NCBI GenBank assembly: GCA_019239975.1 | Contig: JAFAZE010000066.1 | Location: forward strand, 1-49,151 | Source of the DNA: Streptosporangiaceae bacterium | GTDB lineage: Bacteria > Actinomycetota > Actinomycetes > Streptosporangiales > Streptosporangiaceae | Length of the DNA stretch: 49,151 nt | Reading direction: 5' to 3' | In this document: positions 41,630-49,151 of the stretch, one piece after another | Numbering within the stretch: the stretch's first letter is position 1 | Layout of the letters: each line of letters begins with the position of its first letter | Made by a program: the position numbers and the translations under genes | The notes under the pieces: generated by a model | Seen by the model: only the letters and a program-made list of their open reading frames with translations | What the model was told of the DNA's origin: nothing | Database searches by the model: none

Positions 41630-42408
41630 CAGGCCTCCCTCATGGCGCGCTGGTTGCGCGGGTGGGCGAACGGCGCGATACCGCGTTTGGACGGTTCCTT
41701 GAGGAAACTCGCGATGAGGTCGACGGCATGGCCGGCACCGGTTACCGGACCGCCGTCGCGCACCGCCCACAGCGCCGCGCGCGCCGCGGCATGCTCGCCT
41801 TCGGGTACCCCTGCCCGGCCCAGGCCCGGGGTGTTGATCTTCCGATGCCTGGCGGGATTACCATCGACCATGCTGCACGGCAGCACATCCTGGATGACCT
41901 TGGCCATTCCCCCGACCATCGCATAGGCGCCGACCCGCACATGCTGGTGGATCCCGGCCAAACCGCCGATTACCGCCCCGTCTCCGATCTGGACGTGACC
42001 CGCGATGCCCGCGCCATGCGAGACAACCACCCCGTTTCCGATCTGGCTGTCGTGCCCCACATGCACCTGACCCATGATCAGGCAGTCCGCGCCAATCCGG
42101 GTAGGGGTGGCTGCCGCAGCCCGGTGCACGCTCGCCCCCTCCCGGATGACCGTCCTCGGCCCGACCAGCAGTTCCGTCGCACCTCCGCCGTAGCTCAGGT
42201 CCTGCGGATCGCCGCCCACCACCGCCATGGGCCACACTTCGACGTCCGCATCCAGCCGCGTCGGCCCGTACACAACGGCGTGCGCGTGGAGCCGGACACC
42301 GGGGCCGATGACCACCGGGCCACCCACCACCACATACGGCCCGATCTGGGCCGAATCATCTACTGAGGCGGCCGGGGATATCACCGCGGTGGTATGAATT
42401 CTCGACAT
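41629..42408 (-). CDS. lpxA: LpxA-like UDP-N-acetylglucosamine acyltransferase
   Basis: A 259-residue LpxA homologue of normal length (Escherichia coli LpxA is 262). LpxA transfers an acyl chain from ACP to the 3-OH of UDP-GlcNAc. Landmarks: IHTTAVISPAASVDDSAQIG, VVGGDPQDLSYGG (family GxxPQDLKY), VIREGASVHRA, catalytic H119 in QVHVGHDSQIGN, AGIAGHVQIGDGAVIGGLAG and AYAMVGGMAKVIQDV, followed by the helical C-terminal domain. It is the promoter-proximal gene, divergent from vapBC module 2 with a 139-bp gap, and coupled to lpxD through TGATG. Confidence 0.92.
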   Translation of the reverse strand: MSRIHTTAVISPAASVDDSAQIGPYVVVGGPVVIGPGVRLHAHAVVYGPTRLDADVEVWPMAVVGGDPQDLSYGGGATELLVGPRTVIREGASVHRAAAATPTRIGADCLIMGQVHVGHDSQIGNGVVVSHGAGIAGHVQIGDGAVIGGLAGIHQHVRVGAYAMVGGMAKVIQDVLPCSMVDGNPARHRKINTPGLGRAGVPEGEHAAARAALWAVRDGGPVTGAGHAVDLIASFLKEPSKRGIAPFAHPRNQRAMREA

Positions 42409-42529
42409 ACGCGTCCCATGCTGACATCGGCCGCTTTCAGCTCACTGCCGGACCTCTGCCGGACTGGCCGCTCCACCTCCTGTACCTTGCCCGGGCCGGT
42501 GACACTGCATGATTGCATAATCGCATCAA

Positions 42530-42550
42530 TAGCTGCATAATGATGCTATG
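42530..42550 (+). promoter_or_regulatory. Operator and leaderless promoter of vapBC module 2
   Basis: TAGCTGCATAATGATGCTA (42530-42548) has symmetric arms TAGC/GCTA and CAT/ATG about its centre. It contains CATAAT (42536-42541) exactly six bases before the antitoxin ATG, the same spacing as in module 1, so the mRNA is probably leaderless. A related TGCATGATTGCATAATC stretch lies just upstream. Confidence 0.55.
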
Positions 42551-42784
42551 AGCGTGTCCATCACCGTGCGGGACGTCCCGGACGAGACACGCAACGAGCT
42601 CGCGGCTCGCGCCGCCCTGGCCGGGCGATCTCTTCAGGAATACCTGCGTGCCAAGCTCATCGAACTCGCCGGGCAACCCGACGCCGAGGCGCTGGTGGCG
42701 CGCATACGGGCGCGCAAGACCGCTCACCCCGTCTCGCTGACGGCAGAGCAGATCCTCGCGTACCGCGACGAGGATCGCCGGTGA
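42548..42784 (+). CDS. vapB: VapB/FitA-type ribbon-helix-helix antitoxin
   Basis: A 78-residue antitoxin with the FitA/VapB fold: MSVSITVRDVPDETRNELAA, then GRSLQEYLRAKLIELA. The tail VARIRARKTAHP...LTAEQILAYRDEDRR should bind the PIN toxin. It is clearly related to the antitoxin at 14755 (shared RDVPxxxRxELAxxAAxAGxSxQxYL pattern) but diverged elsewhere, so the two modules may or may not cross-talk. Its TGA overlaps the toxin GTG (GTGA). Confidence 0.82.
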   Translation: MSVSITVRDVPDETRNELAARAALAGRSLQEYLRAKLIELAGQPDAEALVARIRARKTAHPVSLTAEQILAYRDEDRR

Positions 42785-43185
42785 CCCTGGTCATCGACGC
42801 ATCCACGGTCGTCGCCGCGCTCATCGACAGCGGCACGGACGGCAGGTGGGCGGAACCGCTGCTCACCGGCGACTCTCTGGCAGCCCCCCACCTGCTGACG
42901 GCCGAGGCATCGAACATCTTGCGCCGTTCCGCCCTCGCAGGCGCGATCTCGGCAGAACAGGCATCACTGGCCTATTCCGACCTCCTCGACCTGCGTGTGG
43001 AACTATTCCCCTACGCGCCCTTCGCGATCAGGATCTGGGACCTGCGCGACAACGTGACCTGCTACGACGCATGGTACGTGGCTCTGGCGGAAGCACTCAA
43101 CGCGCCGCTTGCCACCCTGGATGTCCGGCTCGCGAAGGCATCGGGTCCTCGCTGCCGGTTCCTGGTCAGCACGCCATCCGACTGA
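42781..43185 (+). CDS. vapC: VapC-type PIN-domain toxin ribonuclease
   Basis: A 134-residue PIN toxin starting at GTG 42781. Active-site acids appear in LVIDASTVVAALID (Asp), LLTAEASNILRRSALAG (Glu), VTCYDAWYVALAEAL (Asp) and LATLDVRLAKASG (Asp). It pairs with the antitoxin upstream. Compared with the VapC at 15000 it shares the same framework (DASxxVxAL, LRDNxTxYDAxYVALAE), indicating the same subfamily. Confidence 0.87.
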   Translation: MTLVIDASTVVAALIDSGTDGRWAEPLLTGDSLAAPHLLTAEASNILRRSALAGAISAEQASLAYSDLLDLRVELFPYAPFAIRIWDLRDNVTCYDAWYVALAEALNAPLATLDVRLAKASGPRCRFLVSTPSD

Positions 43186-43352
43186 ACCAGCGAGGCGACC
43201 GTGCAGGGTTCCGAACCTTGTCATTCCGTAGGTACACCTCACGCTGTCGGGAGTTCGGCTGGATTCCAGAGCCCGCGTGCTTGTTCGGTACGATCGGCGA
43301 GGCGATGCTGGATGGGGGGCCGGCCTGGGACTCGAACGGGGACGGGTAGGTC

Positions 43353-44495
43353 ATGAGACTCAAGCGGTCATCCTGGTATGCCGTTGTGATCGTTTCGGCG
43401 GTCGCCACGTCTGCTTTGCTTACGGGCTCAGCGACGGCGGCCAGGACGCCGGGCTGGCGGATCGACAGCGTGGTCTTCCAGGACGATCCAGTTATCCCGC
43501 CGCTCCCCGGTGACCTGATAGCGGACAGCGCCAGCGACGCCTGGGCTATGTGGTACCACTCGCCTTACCCTTACGTCGGGCACTGGACCCGTGGCGCGTG
43601 GCACGACGTTACTATGCCGAAGAGTCTTACGCCGGGGCTCTCCGTGGTTGCGTTCGGGGCAAGCTCGCCCCGCAACGTATGGGTGTTCCAGGAATACCCG
43701 TCGAACGTGGCCGTGCGCTACAACGGCACTCACTGGCTGGCCCAGTCCATGCCGTCGTGGGTCGTCGATGACGCGCACGCGAGCGACAACTCCGTCGATG
43801 CCGTGGCAGCCGGCTCGTCGTCCGTCTGGGTGTTCAACACCTACGATCGGTACATCCCCGGCTCGCCCCAGGATCACTACGCGTCTTGGTACAACGGACG
43901 CGGATGGACCAGGACGAACCTGCCCGGCGTCCCGTACTCCGCGGACGCCCTCGCGACGAACGACGTCTGGGTGCTGGGAGCGACCGTGAAGACCGCCGGG
44001 ACGCGGCAGCCTGTGTGGATCATGATGCACTGGAACGGGAAGTCCTGGTCGTCCGCGGCGATTCCGCTCCCGAAAATTCCGAAGGGCGCGACGCTCACCG
44101 ACGATTCGCTCGTGGCGGTGACCAGCCGGAACTTCTGGATAGAGCAGCTGGTCACAAACCCGCAGCGCGTGCTGGCGGACTACCTGATGAACTGGAACGG
44201 AAAGCGCTGGCAGCGGGTCAGCCCGCCGGTCGAGCTTGGGCCGCTGGCCGAGGATGGTTACGGCGGAATCTGGACGGCGGCAGGCGGTTCAGGAACGCAC
44301 TACCACTTCTATCACTACAGCGCGGGACACTGGACCAGGTACATGGCCCCTGTCATCTCCTATAACGTCGCGGCGAACCCGCAGGGCCTGGCCTGGATCC
44401 CTGGCGGGCGTTCGATGTGGGCCTGGGACTCTGAGACGTTGTCCGGCGAGGAACCCTCGTCTACCGTAGGCGTGATCTTCAGGTACGGTCCTTGA
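43353..44495 (+). CDS. Secreted propeller-like protein of unknown function
   Basis: A 380-residue exported protein with signal peptide SWYAVVIVSAVATSALLTGS and cleavage near ATA-ART. The mature part repeats a W-rich unit of about 45 residues: SDAWAMWYHSPYPYVGHWTR, SPRNVWVFQEYPSNVAVRYN, SSSVWVFNTYDRY, TNDVWVLGATVK, SRNFWIEQLV and YGGIWTAAGGSG, each followed by a Y/W-N-G-K-x-W strand. This fits a beta-propeller. No catalytic motif is visible; proteins of this type are frequent in actinobacterial secretomes. The upstream 43186-43352 shows no gene, and the ribosome-binding site is weak. Confidence 0.6.
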   Translation: MRLKRSSWYAVVIVSAVATSALLTGSATAARTPGWRIDSVVFQDDPVIPPLPGDLIADSASDAWAMWYHSPYPYVGHWTRGAWHDVTMPKSLTPGLSVVAFGASSPRNVWVFQEYPSNVAVRYNGTHWLAQSMPSWVVDDAHASDNSVDAVAAGSSSVWVFNTYDRYIPGSPQDHYASWYNGRGWTRTNLPGVPYSADALATNDVWVLGATVKTAGTRQPVWIMMHWNGKSWSSAAIPLPKIPKGATLTDDSLVAVTSRNFWIEQLVTNPQRVLADYLMNWNGKRWQRVSPPVELGPLAEDGYGGIWTAAGGSGTHYHFYHYSAGHWTRYMAPVISYNVAANPQGLAWIPGGRSMWAWDSETLSGEEPSSTVGVIFRYGP

Positions 44496-44607
44496 TCCCT
44501 GCACGACCTGTGGGGTCCCAGATCCCGCGTGGCATCGCCCTGTAAGACCCGGGGGCCGATCCGCCGGTTCGGCTGTGGCACCAGGCGACTCGGGGCATAC
44601 TGGCGCC

Positions 44608-45372
44608 ATGGGGATGTCCGGCTGGATCAAGGGCCGTCACATGCGCGACTCGGTGCGCGGCACTCTCAGGATCACCTCGGCCAGCTATCCGCCGGCGGCG
44701 AACGCGGTGTACAGCAACTACCGGCTCGAGGGCGTGGTGACGGCGCCTGGCCTGCCGCCTACGGCGGTTACGCACAGGGGGATGGCCCGGCTGTCGAAGT
44801 GGCCGCGGCCGGGTGAGGAGCTGCCAGTGACGGTGGACCGCGCTGACCCGGCCCGGCTGCGAATCGAGTGGGATGAGGTTCAGGACGCGGCGGACCGGGG
44901 CCGAGAGCAAGCCGAGGAGCTGGCGCAGCGGATGCGTGGCGGGCGGATGCCCGCCACGGGATCGCCCGGCGCCGGCGATGGTTACACCGATCCGGGCGGA
45001 TGGGCGCCCGGCGGAGCTGGCCTCGGCGTCTTCGGCGACCCGGGCCGGCCGGTGCCCGGAAGGCCGGGCGGCGGCACCACGCCGGAACAGGCCCAGGCGC
45101 TGGCCGGGCAAGGCGAGCTGGCGAGCGCTGTGGTGATCGCGGCGCACGAGGTGAGCGTCCCGCCTGAGATGTCTCCGCCCGGCGGCCTCGTGGATGTGAC
45201 GTTCGAAGTCACCTGCCGGGACGGCCGGACGTACACGACCAGGTCGCGGATGGGTTTCTCCAGCGAGGAGCGCCGAGCCATGGTCGCCACCGTCGGCGCG
45301 AGGGTCCCGGTTCGCGTCGATCCGGCTGACCAGTCGCGTATCGCCGTGGACACCGTCGCGCTCGGGCTGTAG
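44608..45372 (+). CDS. Hypothetical protein with duplicated beta domain
   Basis: A 254-residue protein starting MGMSGWIKGRHMRDSVRGTL. Two related beta segments flank a Gly/Pro-rich linker: VTHRGMARLSKWPRPGEELP then VTVDRADPARLRIEWDEV, and VTCRDGRTYTTRSRMGFSSE then VPVRVDPADQSRIAVDTV. Both halves carry the V-x-V-D-x-A-D-x-x-R-x-x-[IV] pattern, suggesting an internal duplication. No signal peptide and no recognised family. Confidence 0.55.
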   Translation: MGMSGWIKGRHMRDSVRGTLRITSASYPPAANAVYSNYRLEGVVTAPGLPPTAVTHRGMARLSKWPRPGEELPVTVDRADPARLRIEWDEVQDAADRGREQAEELAQRMRGGRMPATGSPGAGDGYTDPGGWAPGGAGLGVFGDPGRPVPGRPGGGTTPEQAQALAGQGELASAVVIAAHEVSVPPEMSPPGGLVDVTFEVTCRDGRTYTTRSRMGFSSEERRAMVATVGARVPVRVDPADQSRIAVDTVALGL

Positions 45373-45397
45373 CCGCCGCACGGGTGGCGGGGAGGGC

Positions 45398-45452
45398 GGG
45401 GCCAAATGCGCCAACGGCCCCGCCCAGTGGGGCCAAATGCGCCAGCGGCCCC
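45398..45452. terminator. Duplicated hairpin repeat between convergent genes
   Basis: A 24-base unit occurs twice (45398-45421 and 45429-45452), each GGGGCCAAATGCGCCA-x-CGGCCCC with one base difference. Each forms a GGGGCC/GGCCCC stem, and the two copies can also pair with each other. Located between two converging stops, it probably acts as a bidirectional terminator. Confidence 0.6.
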
Positions 45453-45508
45453 GGCGGCCCACACCAGCTTGACCCCTGACCTCACCGGCGATCACCCGCG
45501 GTGGCGGG

Positions 45509-45943
45509 TCACCGATCCCACTCGGCCACGTATCGCTGTGCTGGCTGGTCGAACCTGACCAAACATTGCGGGGGTGGGAACCCGAACTCCTCTGCCGCCC
45601 AGCCCGCGATGGCCGGTGCGAGCGCTGCTCCGAGATAGTCGATCGGCACGATGTCCACCGTTCGGACGGCGATGACGACGAACTCGTCTTGATCGGGGCG
45701 TTCGATGTGGTGTGCCACGTGGCCGAGTCCGTGGCGGAGCCACGCGATCTCGTCGCCGCTCAGCCTCAGCTGCCTGCCGGTGAAGCCCTCGCTGACCTGG
45801 GAGGCGTCCAGCCAGACCCGTTTACTGACCTGCTCGCCGGTCGCCGGCTGCTCGCTGACCCGGGTGGCCTGGGCGGTGATGCCGGCGAGCACCCCGAGGC
45901 CGCCTCGTTGCTGCTTGTAGCGGTAATTCCGCATTGTCTCCAT
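45509..45943 (-). CDS. Hypothetical protein
   Basis: A 144-residue protein starting METMRNYRYKQQRGGLGVLA. The middle reads EQVSKRVWLDASQVSEGFTG then LRLSGDEIAWLRHGLGHVAH, and the C terminus is VRTVDIVPIDYLGAALAPAI then GWAAEEFGFPPPQCLVRFD. The end resembles an elongation-factor-like or peptidase-like beta/alpha unit, but no family is recognised. The start at 45943 is tentative (45934 is also possible); the open frame upstream is low complexity. Confidence 0.45.
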   Translation of the reverse strand: METMRNYRYKQQRGGLGVLAGITAQATRVSEQPATGEQVSKRVWLDASQVSEGFTGRQLRLSGDEIAWLRHGLGHVAHHIERPDQDEFVVIAVRTVDIVPIDYLGAALAPAIAGWAAEEFGFPPPQCLVRFDQPAQRYVAEWDR

Positions 45944-46177
45944 GTCTTTCACGCGGGTACCGGGCCACGGCCGGTTCAGCTCGGCTCGTTTCGTTCGCCC
46001 TTGCGGCTGGGCCGTCGGCTGATTTCGGCGACGTAGGCGGCTAGGCCGGGACATAACCCTAGCGGGGTTTCGCCCCAGCCCGGCGAGGCGTGCTTGTCCG
46101 GGCGATGTGCGTGAAAGGGCTCCGGTCAACCTGGCTGTGGCCGGCCTTGTCCCGGCGGCGCTTGCGGAGGGATTGAC

Positions 46178-46202
46178 GGTTACACCGGTGGATAAAGGGT
46201 AG
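46178..46202 (+). promoter_or_regulatory. SigB/SigF-like stress promoter
   Basis: GGTTAC (46178-46183) and GGGTAG (46197-46202), 13 bases apart, resemble the GTTT...GGGTA promoters of actinobacterial stress sigma factors. It lies about 50 bases before the three-gene envelope-stress-type operon. The rest of the 310-bp gap 45944-46253 shows nothing else clear. Confidence 0.4.
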
Positions 46203-46253
46203 CCGCCGGCCACTGACTACCGGGAAACAGGGTTAGGGAAAGGCAGCGCAGTA

Positions 46254-46997
46254 ATGTCCCAGCACACAGGGTCCTACCCGCCGCAAGGCGGGGGTTCGGC
46301 GGCAGCGCCATCCACGGCAGACGTCGCCCGGGACGAGGCGGCGGATGTCGGGCAGCACGCCCGCGATGCGGGCAGCCAGATCGCCCAGACCGCGGCGGAC
46401 CAGGCAAGGCAGGTGGTTTCCGACACCGGCCGCCAGGCGCGTGATCTGCTCAGCGAGGTACAAGGACAGGCACGTAACCAGGCGTCCGCTCAGCAGCAGA
46501 AGGCGGCGCGGCAATTGCGGACCGCCGCTGACGAACTACACGAGATGGTGACGAACAGCGGCCAGTCCGGCCTGACCGCCGAGGTGGCGCGGCAGGCGGC
46601 CGACCGCATCCAGGGAGCCGCTTCCTGGCTCGAGCAGCGGGAACCCGGCGACCTGCTGGAAGGGGTCCGGGACTTCGCCCGGCGCCGGCCTGGCGCGTTC
46701 CTGATCGGGGCGCTGGTGGCCGGGCTGGCCGCCGGGCGCCTGACCCGGGGCCTGACGGCCGGGTCCAGCCGCCAGAGCGGGCCGCGGCAGAGCACCGCCA
46801 CCGGGGTACCCGCGGCGGCCACAGTGGACTCCCCGGCCGGCGCCGGATACCCCGCCGGGACGGCCTATCCGGCCGGCCCCGTGGCCGGGTACCCGGCCAC
46901 ACCCGCGTACCCAGCGGACGCCGCCTACCCATCCGAATCGGCGCACCCAGCGGAACCCAGCCCGGCGCCGCGGTACAGCGGGCCAGGGCAGCCATGA
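46254..46997 (+). CDS. Amphipathic-helix membrane protein with YPA-repeat tail
   Basis: A 247-residue protein. The first 140 residues are Ala/Gln-rich amphipathic helix (DVARDEAADVGQHARDAGSQ, QAARQVVSDTGRQARDLLSE-like pattern), recalling late-embryogenesis or apolipoprotein-like repeats. A membrane helix follows (RRPGAFLIGALVAGLAAGRL), then a tail of short YPA/YPAG repeats. In actinobacteria such proteins precede holin-X and DUF3618 proteins in osmotic or envelope-stress operons. Its stop overlaps the next start (ATGA). Confidence 0.65.
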   Translation: MSQHTGSYPPQGGGSAAAPSTADVARDEAADVGQHARDAGSQIAQTAADQARQVVSDTGRQARDLLSEVQGQARNQASAQQQKAARQLRTAADELHEMVTNSGQSGLTAEVARQAADRIQGAASWLEQREPGDLLEGVRDFARRRPGAFLIGALVAGLAAGRLTRGLTAGSSRQSGPRQSTATGVPAAATVDSPAGAGYPAGTAYPAGPVAGYPATPAYPADAAYPSESAHPAEPSPAPRYSGPGQP

Positions 46998-47431
46998 CGC
47001 GGCCGGGTCAGGGAACGCCCGCAGTCCCTGGCGAGAGCGCCCGGGACGTCAGCAACGCCTCATTCGCCGAACTGGTCAGTCAGGTCACGCAGGACTTGTC
47101 GACGCTCATGCGCCAGGAGCTCGACCTCGCCAAAGCGGAGATCAAGCAGGAAGTGACGAAGACCGGAAAGGCGGCGGGAATGCTCGGCGGCGCCGGTTTC
47201 GCCGGCTACATGGTGCTGCTGTTCGCCTCCATCGCCGCGTGGTGGGGCCTGGCCAACGTCATGAACCAAGGCTGGGCCGCACTGGTAGTGACCGGCATCT
47301 GGGCGGTCATCGGCGCCGTGACGTTCGCACTGGGCCGCCGCCAGCTCCGCGAGATCCACCCCAAACCGGAACAGACCGCGGAGACGGTGAAGGAATTGCC
47401 CGGCACGCTCAAGGGAGCGGTGAGGAGATAA
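46994..47431 (+). CDS. Holin-X/DUF1469-type membrane protein
   Basis: A 145-residue protein resembling the actinobacterial putative holin-X superfamily. The N-terminal helix SFAELVSQVTQDLSTLMRQE and LDLAKAEIKQEVTKTGKAAG is the family signature, followed by two membrane helices (GGAGFAGYMVLLFASIAAWW and GWAALVVTGIWAVIGAVTFAL). Despite the name there is no phage context here. It is flanked by the amphipathic protein and DUF3618 protein, which together likely shape or protect the membrane under stress. Confidence 0.8.
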   Translation: MTRPGQGTPAVPGESARDVSNASFAELVSQVTQDLSTLMRQELDLAKAEIKQEVTKTGKAAGMLGGAGFAGYMVLLFASIAAWWGLANVMNQGWAALVVTGIWAVIGAVTFALGRRQLREIHPKPEQTAETVKELPGTLKGAVRR

Positions 47432-47433
47432 CC

Positions 47434-48117
47434 ATGGCCAGTGACCCCGATCAGATCCGGGCCGACATCGAGCAGACCCAGCGGGAACTGAGCGCCGATG
47501 TCGACGCGCTGACAGAGAAGGTCAGCCCGCCGCGGATCATGGAACGGCGGGTGCGGCGGACCCGCACGGCCATCACCAACGTGAAGGACAGGATCATGGG
47601 CAGTACGGCCGAACGGACCTCCAGCATGGGCGGGACCGTCAGCTCTGCGGGTTCGTCCGCGAAGGACACCCTCGCCTCGGCGGCCTCGTCGGTGACCGGC
47701 ACGGCCAGCTCGGCGGTCTCGTCGGTGACCGACACGGCCAGCTCCGCGCCGGACATGGCCCGCCGGCGCACCCAGGGCAATCCGCTCGCGGCCGGCCTGA
47801 TCGCGTTCGGCGCGGGATGGCTCCTATCCTCCCTTCTGCCCGCCACCGAGCCGGAACAGCAGGTGGCGTCGCAGATCAAGGATCTGGCCACGGAGAAGGG
47901 GCGCCCGGTCGCCCAGCAACTCGGCCAGGCGGGGCAGCAGGCCGTCCAGGAACTGCGCGAGTCGGCGCAGCAGCGGGTCCAGTCGGTCAAGGAGACGGCC
48001 TCCGGCGCCGCGTCGACGGTCGCCGAGGAGGCCCGGTCCAGGGCGACAGAGGTGACCGGCCATGCCGAGGAGGCCCGGGACCGGGTCACCGACCAGGCGC
48101 GCCCATCGGGCGGCTAG
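47434..48117 (+). CDS. DUF3618-family protein
   Basis: A 227-residue protein with the DUF3618 opening MASDPDQIRADIEQTQRELS then ADVDALTEKVSPPRIMERRV. A Ser/Ala/Thr-rich stretch with near repeats (SSVTGTASSA, SSVTDTASSA) follows, then a membrane helix (GNPLAAGLIAFGAGWLLSSL) and an Ala/Gln-rich coiled tail. The ATG follows GAGGAG and lies two bases after the holin-X stop, completing the three-gene operon. Confidence 0.8.
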   Translation: MASDPDQIRADIEQTQRELSADVDALTEKVSPPRIMERRVRRTRTAITNVKDRIMGSTAERTSSMGGTVSSAGSSAKDTLASAASSVTGTASSAVSSVTDTASSAPDMARRRTQGNPLAAGLIAFGAGWLLSSLLPATEPEQQVASQIKDLATEKGRPVAQQLGQAGQQAVQELRESAQQRVQSVKETASGAASTVAEEARSRATEVTGHAEEARDRVTDQARPSGG

Positions 48118-48204
48118 CGCGGCCAGGGCATCCGGCGCACCGCTGACGGCGGGGATCGCCGCCCGGCTACGGGACGGTGAGCAGCCTTCCCGGGTTGCCG
48201 CGGG

Positions 48205-49151
48205 TCAGCTCACGTTGACCGCGGTGTCGTCGATGACGAACGAGGTCTGAAGCTCATAGTCCTCGCTCCCGGTGAACTTCAGCGTGATCTTCTGCCCGGC
48301 GTAGGCGCTCAGCGAGAAGCTGTGCTGGGCGTACCCGGTGTTGTGGTCGAGGTTGGAGTACGTGTGGAGCGTGGCCAGCACCGCGCCGGAGGAGTTGAGC
48401 ACCTGCACGGTCAGCTTGTCGTACTGCGTCGTCGTGGTGGTCTCCGCCGTGTCGATGTGCAGCCAGAAACTGAAGTTGTAGCTGGAACACCCAGTGGGCA
48501 GCGTGACCGGCTGGGACAGCGTGTCGGTGTGCGTGGTCCCATAGCCATCGAGCCAGGCATCCCACGAGCCGCTGTGTGGCGGTTCTGAGCCGCTGTTGCT
48601 GATCACGCCCGAGGCCGCCGACCACGGCGCCGCGGACCCGGTCTCGAAGCCGGGGTTGCCGAGCAGTTGCGCGGGTGTGCAGCCGCTGCCGGTTGGCGTG
48701 GCGGTCGCCTCGTTGCTCCGCGCGCCCTCGCCGATGGCGTTCACGGCGGTGACCTTGTAGAAGTAGGCCTGGCCGCCGGTCAGGCCGGTGTCGGTGCATG
48801 AGGTCACGGCGCCGAGGCCGCTGCAGCCGCCGCTGGTCAGCAACGTCTCGGTACCGCTGGACGTGCCGCGGTACACGCGGTAAGAGGTGATGTTGACGCC
48901 GCCGTTACTGGCGGGCGGCGTCCAGCTCAGGGCGACCTGCCCGTTACCGGCGCTGGCGGTCAGGCCGGTGGGCGCGCCCGGCGGCGTTCCCTGGACGGGC
49001 GAGGCCGTGACGGTGACGGTCGACGTGGCGGTATGCGCCGGCGAAGCGCTGTCGGTAACGGTGAGGGTCGCGGTGTAGGTCCCGGCGGCGCTGTAGGTGT
49101 GGCTGGGGTTCTGGGCCGTGCTGGTCGACCCGTCACCGAATTTCCAGCTGT
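48205..49151 (-). CDS. Secreted multidomain protein, C-terminal part (PKD, fibronectin III, carbohydrate-binding-like)
   Basis: The gene enters from the right edge; 315 codons are visible. From N to C: a PKD domain ([20 protein letters not shown] then [11 protein letters not shown]), a fibronectin III domain ([48 protein letters not shown]), and a C-terminal beta-sandwich of about 130 residues starting [20 protein letters not shown] and ending [20 protein letters not shown]. The last looks like a carbohydrate-binding module or proprotein-convertase-like fold common at the ends of secreted proteases and glycosidases. The catalytic domain, if any, lies outside the window. Confidence 0.78.
   Translation of the reverse strand, partial: SWKFGDGSTSTAQNPSHTYSAAGTYTATLTVTDSASPAHTATSTVTVTASPVQGTPPGAPTGLTASAGNGQVALSWTPPASNGGVNITSYRVYRGTSSGTETLLTSGGCSGLGAVTSCTDTGLTGGQAYFYKVTAVNAIGEGARSNEATATPTGSGCTPAQLLGNPGFETGSAAPWSAASGVISNSGSEPPHSGSWDAWLDGYGTTHTDTLSQPVTLPTGCSSYNFSFWLHIDTAETTTTTQYDKLTVQVLNSSGAVLATLHTYSNLDHNTGYAQHSFSLSAYAGQKITLKFTGSEDYELQTSFVIDDTAVNVS

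Noticed and set aside
46994..47431. Phage holin / prophage remnant
   Set aside because: The protein belongs to the actinobacterial holin-X-type family and sits in a non-phage stress-type operon; no other phage genes are nearby.

Overview
The window is high-GC DNA from an actinobacterium (Actinomycetota). The evidence is strong G/C in third codon positions, frequent GTG/TTG starts, many overlapping stop/start codons, and typical actinobacterial families: DUF2690, a holin-X-type membrane protein, DUF3618, DUF998, an XRE regulator with a repeat-rich tail, and DesK/NarL-type two-component proteins. The genus cannot be told from the sequence. No rRNA, tRNA or CRISPR array was seen.

Region 1 (1-3100) is an accessory edge. 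It holds the start of a methyltransferase, a MazF-type toxin with its ribbon-helix-helix antitoxin, an isoaspartate-methyltransferase-like protein and the tail of a dead IS701-like transposase.

Region 2 (3138-14514) is a ribosomal peptide (RiPP) cluster. It has a class I methyltransferase, a SagB-type dehydrogenase, a cupin/JmjC hydroxylase, a B12-dependent radical SAM C-methyltransferase, an unannotated 58-residue precursor peptide (8545-8721), a YcaO cyclodehydratase ending in PWPQP, a short C-protein-like zinc protein, a fusion of C-protein and nitroreductase-like domain, a third nitroreductase-like protein, a sulfotransferase and a second Fe(II)/2OG-type oxygenase. The expected product is an azole/azoline peptide that is also C-methylated, hydroxylated and sulfated. 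No transporter or protease lies nearby. A VapBC pair follows directly, so toxin-antitoxin modules bracket the cluster.

Region 3 (15400-24000) holds a two-component system, a DUF998 membrane protein, a DUF234-type ATPase with a tandem-repeat promoter, an aldo/keto reductase with a divergent MerR regulator, and a decayed sigma factor/CU044_5270-like pair followed by a small membrane protein and a methyltransferase.

Region 4 (24000-37700) is devoted to secreted proteins. Two giant paralogues share a propeller-like, lysozyme-like and golvesin-like scaffold but end in different enzymes: GH30-type glycosidase (1525 aa) and SGNH hydrolase (1252 aa). The first is followed by a solute-binding lipoprotein. 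The second sits in a five-gene operon with a sulfotransferase and three small exported proteins.

Region 5 (38000-43200) has an XRE regulator, then lpxA-lpxD-lpxC on the minus strand, each overlapping the next as TGATG. These are the first three enzymes of lipid A synthesis, with catalytic residues intact, which is unexpected in a Gram-positive actinobacterium. No lpxB, lpxH, lpxK or fabZ is present. A second VapBC module lies upstream.

Region 6 (43300-49151) holds a secreted propeller-like protein, two unrecognised proteins, a three-gene envelope-stress-type operon behind a SigB-like promoter, and the C-terminal part of a secreted PKD/fibronectin III protein.
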